64,000 nucleotides of DNA from NCBI GenBank assembly GCA_021018815.1, contig JAITYX010000034.1:1116001-1180000 (forward strand), written 5' to 3'. This DNA is from Talinum fruticosum (lineage: Eukaryota > Streptophyta > Magnoliopsida > Caryophyllales > Talinaceae). Numbering within the stretch: position 1 is the stretch's first letter; each line of letters begins with the position of its first letter. The position numbers and the translations under genes are program-made. The notes beneath the pieces are model-generated. The model saw only the letters and a list, made by a program, of their open reading frames with translations. It searched no databases and had not been told where the DNA came from. This document shows, one piece after another, positions 58,560 to 64,000 of the stretch.

Positions 58560-60208
58560 TGTCCAAACAAACACGAAGTCGAAGACCTCAAAACGGCATT
58601 AGATGTTGCATTTCATGATCACAAGTATCAAAGTGCCACGTTTAAGCTCCAAGATAGTCCACCCGAGACTAGGAGCTTCCTCCCTCAAGACGACGTCGTA
58701 TGGCCGACGCCCCTACCTGGATTCTTTAATTGAAATGCTGCGTTTTGGCCTGGAGATTCCCTTTTAGTACAAAAGGGCACAAAACCCTAGGCATACCATG
58801 GTGGCCGACGCCCTTGACTCGGGATTTTATCCGATTTTATCCTATTCTATCCGGTCTTATCACTTTAGTATTGGCCCGGTTTTTACGCTTAGCCTTGGAT
58901 GACTGGCCGAGAGCAACCCTAGGTCATTTGTGACCTATACCTCTCCTTATAAATAGAGAGCCTTGGCTCTCATTTCAATACGACTTATTTCCTTAGCGTT
59001 ACACTTCGCTGAACTAAGTCGAGAACAACTTCTCCTAAGCGTTACTCTGCTATAAAGTAACCTCAAACACTCCTTTTACTAAACATCACTCGTTGAATCT
59101 TTGTTAAGAGCTAATGAATATTCAGTTATTCCGATCTCTTGGCATTCATTCATATGATCTTTCCTATTCTCTACAAACTTACCTTCACAAAACTCATAAA
59201 AAACCCCTTTCTTGATTCACGATCGTTGCATCACCGGATCCAGTGTATAGATCCGGATCAACAGGTGGGACAACCTAAGGGCACCGATTCGGCCTTCAAA
59301 CGGTTATTTATTTCATCCTTTTTATCGCTTTCTATATTGTGGAAAAGAATTGTATCGCTTTTATTTCCTACCCACCCAATGTAATCTTTAAAGTTTCTCG
59401 CTTTTCTTTTCTTTTGCTTTTATTTTGTTTACCGCTTTCTTTTATTCACTTTTTATAGCTTTCATTCATGTTTTTTACATTATTTTAATTCACTACTCAA
59501 ACTAATAATAGTTGTCTTCGGATGGGCGAAACGAAATAGTTTATCCCTACGTTTCATACCGTCGCCCCGAATCCGATTCTCGGTTCCATACTGATTGAGT
59601 CACTTTTTAGCCTCTTTTAGTCTTAGTTTTTCCATAGCAAGATTGAAAGAGCATTTATTTTATTTTTGTTAGTTTTTCTTTCTTAAAAGCGATTAACAAC
59701 CCCTCTTTTTGCTTTATTTCTTTTCAAATTGCATCTCGGCTTTTCCGATTGCAGGTAAAAATTTTAGGGCTTCGAACCCGCCAACCAAGTCAAAGGCCAA
59801 GGTTGTGTGGTTGATAACCTTGATCGCCAAGTGCTGGCTTCGGCCAGCACCGAGTGGTCGGCGGCAGTGGCTTAGGTCCAAGCCGGTGTTTTCACACCGG
59901 TTTGGTTTGGCCTTAAAGCCTCACGGCGTATTTGAAACCCTAGTCTCTTTATTTTGTTCGGTTAAGAAAAAACATCCTGGGACTTCGAAAATAATTTCTA
60001 AAATAATTAATAAAATCACCAATCAATAATTAATCTTTAACTTAATTTAATAAAATTCGGAACTCTAAATAAGAGGTTCGTCCCTCACTTTTAAAAATCA
60101 ATCTTTAAAACCCTTAAATCATTCTTTAAAATTTTCTAAAACCATATGCCAAGCATTCGTGGGGAAGCACGGCCCCGGCCTAGTTCGGCGGATGACCGAG
60201 TTCCTACA
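58560..60208 (+). repeat. 5' LTR of a Tat/Ogre-type Ty3/gypsy element (right arm)
   Basis: The LTR has a TATA-like CTTATAAATAGAGAG at about 58945-58959 and ends TTCCTACA at 60208 immediately before the primer-binding site. Its second half is homologous, in inverted orientation, to the left arm. The start is uncertain because the upstream U3 halves of the two arms have diverged. Confidence 0.7.
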
Positions 60209-60210
60209 AG

Positions 60211-60228
60211 TGGCGACTCCACTAGGGA
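60211..60228 (+). other. Primer-binding site of the Tat/Ogre element
   Basis: TGGCGACTCCACTAGGGA follows the LTR by two bases. TGGCGACTCC-type sites are typical of Tat-lineage plant gypsy elements, which use an arginine-type tRNA primer (established knowledge, recalled). Confidence 0.7.
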
Positions 60229-60474
60229 TAAATCACTTATTAAAAGGGTCAAACTTGAAAATTCGAGGAGTGAGTTTTAATGATGTACTCGCATTAGGCA
60301 TTCGCATTTAGCAACATTTGAACGTAGTTTATTACCGTTATTGGACCATTAGGTTTTCTCTTACCCCTTGTTAAACACTTCGGTAAGGGGCTCCTACTGC
60401 GTCTTAGGCGGGCCCAACTAGGCTTGATTGCCAATGGAGGCGATACCTCTTCCCTCATAGCATGTGCTCTTGGT

Positions 60475-60935
60475 TAGGGCTGTGCAAAAAATCAAATCAT
60501 GAAACCGAACTCCGAACCGGCCGAACGAAACCGTTTATCCGGTTAACCGAATTGGTTAAATTTCCTTGTTAACCGAACCGACAAACCGATAGCTTATCCG
60601 GTTCGAGATTTTGAAACCGACGGTTAACCGGAATCGAACCGATAGTATTTTTTAAAAGAATTCTAAATAACTATAAAAAAATTCAATTGTAGTTATTACA
60701 CATACTGACATATTAAGGTGGTAAAAAAGTTGATTTGGGCGCAGTGGCTGCTAGCCCGATTTTGCCCAATTCATTTCCGATTTCGGTTAACCGATGAGCC
60801 GAACCGATGAGCCGAACCGAGTAATCGAGTTAACCGATATCCAGTTAACCGATTTATCCGGTTACGGTTATGGTTCACGGTTTTTGAACCGTTTAATCCG
60901 ATTTAAAAAACCGGTTCGAACCGTGAACACTGCTA
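60475..60935. mobile_element. hAT-type MITE (461 bp) in the Tat/Ogre leader
   Basis: The ends are TAGGGCTGTGCA and, inverted, TAGCAGTGTTCA (8 of 12 positions match). They are flanked by a perfect 8-bp duplication, CTCTTGGT, at 60467-60474 and 60936-60943. The interior is rich in CCGAACCG/CGGTTAACC repeats, a pattern known in plant hAT MITEs. Confidence 0.85.
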
Positions 60936-61434
60936 CTCTTGGTTTACCAAGAGGCACCGATGATTCTAGCATTTTTTCTTGCCGTGCTCCACACGAAAGA
61001 CTAAATCCTCGGACTATGAGTCACCATGTATCCTACCTAGTCTAACCCTCTTTTGACCGTAGATCTTTTTGACTATTAGGTGGCACCTTATCCGCCTTTG
61101 CATGCTTGGATGAGTGTGATTGTTTTAGATTTAATCTTCGACTTGTGAGCCTTCGAGAGATAGGTGAAGAGTGCTTAGTAGCCCTTGCATCGGTGCAAAT
61201 AAAATACCATAAAAAGTTTCTTAGAGTCGATCCATAATGTGCCTATAGCCAAAAGTTAAATTTGCCATTTCCTTTTAGGTCGGTTCATTACTTTCCTTTT
61301 TGAGTCATACTAAAACTTCTTTTAAGCGGTCTAGGTACTCACTGCTAGTCGGTCCCGAAGGGTCCTACCAAGGTCTCCTCTATATTTTGGTCGATCAGTC
61401 CAGTCTTTTTGACTTTCTTTTGACTTTTTCATTT

Positions 61435-61850
61435 TGCATTCCTATCTTGCATTTTCAAATTTCATTTTCGCCAAAATAAATTCATCTCAAAATTAGGCGA
61501 GTATGTTTTGCATTTTCGTATTTCATTTTAGCTAAAATAAATTCATCTCAAAATTAGGTGAGTCTGTTTTTCATTTTCACATTTCATTTAGCCAAAATAA
61601 ATTCATCTCAAATTAAGTGAGTCCGTCTTGCATTTTTATATTTCATTTAACCAAAATAAATTCATTTCAAATTAGGTGAGTCTATTTTGTATTTTTTAAT
61701 TTAGCCAAAATAAATTCATCTCAAATTAGGCGAGTTCGTTTGCATTTTCATATTTCATTTAGCGAAAATAAATTCATCTCGAATTAGGTGGGTCCGTTAT
61801 ACATTACCATATATTTCATTTAGCCAAAATACATGCTTCTTCCATTTAGG
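61435..61850 (+). repeat. About seven 60-bp tandem repeats in the Tat/Ogre leader
   Basis: A unit of GCATTTTCATATTTCATTT, AGCCAAAATAAATTCATCTC, AAATTAGGCGAGTCCGTTT repeats with small changes from about 61435. Six full units and a decayed seventh are visible. The leader lies between the primer site and gag. Confidence 0.9.
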
Positions 61851-62289
61851 AATAATCATTCATGCATTCCAATTATGCATTGGCCAAATCATAAAATTAT
61901 CCCTAATTGAGTCATAAACATCATCGCATACACTCCATTTTTATGTGCTTTCCCTATGTGCATTTAAAATAAAGAGCATTCTTAGTCCCTTCAGGTCTTA
62001 CGCTTAAGACCTTTCCTCCCAAAAGTAGCATTCTTTCACATGGTCCTAAGCCTTATCCTTTAGGGCTGGAGAATAGGGAAGTCTATTGCAATCGAATATC
62101 ATCGGAATCCGAGAACCAAAAGGTTAGAACACCTCAACAAAGAGTCCGACACATCTTCTCCTCGCTTTGCATCACATTCTACTCCTTGGTCTAAACTGGA
62201 GTGACATATTTCAGTGCATACTACATCGGTTCAGTCTATTTTTCATCGTCGGATAGTACCTAGAAAGAATTCCCTTCCAATGGATGAAA

Positions 62290-63470
62290 CCCCGAACAGT
62301 CTCCTATTCTTGCTTTACTTAATGAGAACTTAGCCAAGGTAGAAGCTAGGATAGATGCTTAGGATCAGAAGATAGCGTCTATATCAAGTGATCTTAAGGC
62401 TATCCTGAAAGCTATTGAGGACGAGTAAGAGAGACAAGGAAGCGGAACGATTAAGAAAAGGAGGAAGAGTAGGTCCTCCACCTTTACCAAGTCTATCTTC
62501 TCCAAATAGTCCCAAACAGGAATCCCCGAGCATGAATCCAAACCTCAGCTGATCTATGTAGATCGGATAAAACAAATGTTAAGGGAGTCATCCATGTTCA
62601 GTAATCACTATTTTGATCATAAGGGATTCCCTTCAATCCCTAAAGGAAAACTATCCCCTAAGTTTACCATGCTTGGGTATCAAGTTTAGAGGTTCCAGGT
62701 ATCCCTATCATCATGTTCGCAACTTCTTAGGAGCAATAACTCTTTAGAACATTCCAAAAGACACTTACCACATCATCTTTCCATGGACTTTCAATACTGA
62801 TGTAATGAAGTGGTATAACGCGGTTGACCCACGCAAGGTCGCTAACTAGACTAATCATGTAAGGAGTTCCTACATCAATACTCCTATAACACCGATTTAC
62901 TAGTTACTCTCGAGAGACTTGGAGTTAATTAAGCAAGGTGAGAAAGAAATCTTTATAGACTTTCTTTTCTCACCGGATGGAGAGCAAAGGTCGCTTACAT
63001 GGTAGATCGACCTTCCGAGAAGGACTAAGTCGGGATCATCGTGAAGAACCTTCAGCCTGCCTACAATCGGCATCTCAAATTCTTACCAATGATGAACTTA
63101 ACTCTTGGAGATCCTAGCATGCTGATAGAAAAAGAGCTGTCCACTACGATCATAAAAGTCGTGATCTGGGTATAGGGGTAATTATTAATCCAAAGATAAG
63201 TAAACCTCCAATATAGGCAATACTAGCGAGGGTGCGGATGTCAATACCCTCAACAGGTATACCGACTACACTCCTATTGATACCCCTATACTCAATCCCT
63301 CGACCGTCTACTAGATAAGGAAAAGATAGAATTGCCACCCATTAGAGCAGCGATAAGAAACCGCAAAACAGTCCAAAAACAAGGATGCCGAAAAATTTCG
63401 CAAATACCATTGTGCATGAGGACACAACACCGAGAAATGCTAGACGTTCAACAAAAAACTAGAGAGTATG
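62290..63470 (+). pseudogene. Tat/Ogre gag remnant
   Basis: An N-terminal coiled-coil-like part (LNENLAKVEARIDA, near 62317) precedes a gag core with frame changes: IPKDTYHIIFPWTFNTD and MKWYNAVDP (about 62750-62830), WRAKVAYMVDRPSEKD (62979), then IIVKNLQPAYNRHLKFLPM (63032). A zinc-binding-like segment near 63400-63440 (KYHCA, GHNTEKC across a stop) follows. Stops and frameshifts are frequent, so no protein is made. Confidence 0.7.
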
Positions 63471-64000
63471 TTCCACAATGATCAACTCCCTCTACCTAAG
63501 GTTGCCCGAAAATCGAGTAACAACAAGAATCCTTTTAACGACACCTTAGCTATTTTTACTGAACCCATTTCGGGTTAGTGAGACTCGTTTGTCTTCATTC
63601 AAGACATTGATGAGTCCAAACCACTTCTTAGCTTGCCTCTTTGACATCCGAAGTCCATGGACTGTGGGTAAGTGATGAAGAAGATGTCTATGAAATAAGA
63701 AATAATAGTGTAGACAACAACGACAACTTCTAGGGCACACCACCCTTAGAAGATGAAGACTTTTGGGGAGAATCTAAAGGTCTAGAAATCCAATTCCTTA
63801 CTAGATCCGGACGACATAACACATCCCCGGGTCCACAACGGACTCGGGAGACCCTAAAAGAACTTGAAACTACTAAAGAAGAAGACCCAATCTCGAAACA
63901 CCTTCAAAAGTTAAAACTTGACAATTTAATTTAGCAACTCATATCTCGCTTCCCCAAAACATAGGCAGACTTTGATTGACGCACTTAGCAAGATCAAGGT
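63470..64000 (+). pseudogene. Tat/Ogre gag-pol junction remnant, cut by the window end
   Basis: After QLPLPKVARKSSNNKNPF (63482-63535), a region with EDEDFWGESKGLEIQFLTRS (near 63747) leads to DPISKHLQKLKLDNLI and the LIDALSKIK block at 63974-64000. These are the linker and the start of the protease-side region of Tat elements. The protease active site lies outside the window. Confidence 0.65.

Larger units (their letters stand above)
60209..64000 (+). mobile_element. Tat/Ogre-type Ty3/gypsy element, 5' internal region, continues past the window
   Basis: A long leader of about 2 kb holds a hAT MITE and tandem repeats, followed by broken gag and the protease entry. At the window edge a frame reads SYLASPKHRQTLIDALSKIK, a block that precedes the protease in Tat/Ogre pol. 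The element therefore extends beyond 64000. Confidence 0.8.

Noticed and set aside
61435..61850. Regular 60-bp repeats resembling a CRISPR array
   Set aside because: The whole unit repeats, with no unique spacers, inside a retrotransposon leader of a plant genome.

Overview
The window looks like repeat-rich nuclear DNA of a flowering plant, most likely a eudicot. Spliceosomal GT-AG introns, Ty3/gypsy and Ty1/copia LTR retrotransposons, L1-type LINEs with DUF4283 ORF1 proteins, hAT elements and MITEs are all present. There is no bacterial operon structure, CRISPR array or virus-like gene set. Nearly all the protein signal comes from broken transposable elements.

The one host gene found runs from about 11412 to 40083 on the + strand. 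Fourteen exons were assembled by hand from frame continuity and splice sites. They give about 574 codons of a plant GH123/DUF4091 family protein (glycoside hydrolase 123 type catalytic domain). Its first exon is not recognised. Exon 8, which carries an Asp-Glu pair that could be catalytic, contains an apparent 1-base deletion, so the copy is either a young pseudogene, a sequence error, or rescued by alternative splice sites. Three introns are swollen: intron 5 (4.6 kb), intron 10 (13 kb, filled with three antisense LINEs, one nested in another) and intron 11 (5.4 kb, holding a truncated gypsy element that itself contains a 525-bp hAT MITE).

Upstream (890-9235) lies a decayed Ty3/gypsy element. 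Its reverse transcriptase is split by a 3.8-kb hAT element with a degraded transposase on the minus strand. A 5'-truncated LINE with a 16-bp target duplication follows its integrase. The 525-bp MITE in intron 11 shares its terminal sequence and subterminal blocks with this hAT.

Downstream (41365-53813) is a 12.4-kb Ty1/copia element with 1.5-kb LTRs and an extra coding region after pol (sirevirus-like layout). An inverted solo LTR of the same family sits in its RNase H domain. The whole element interrupts an AT-rich tandem array (about 40.8-41.36 kb and 53.8-56.1 kb), which also holds a Harbinger-type MITE. The right end (56.8-64.0 kb) holds two LTRs of the Tat/Ogre gypsy type in head-to-head orientation. 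The right one leads into a leader with a hAT MITE and 60-bp tandem repeats, then a broken gag that continues past the window edge.

Insertion order can be read from the sequence: AT array, then copia, then solo LTR; LINE C, then LINE B; gypsy 2, then hAT MITE. No clearly new biological system was found. The most useful leads are the disrupted GH123-like gene and the self-nested copia element with its repeated CCGAG/CTCGG palindromes.
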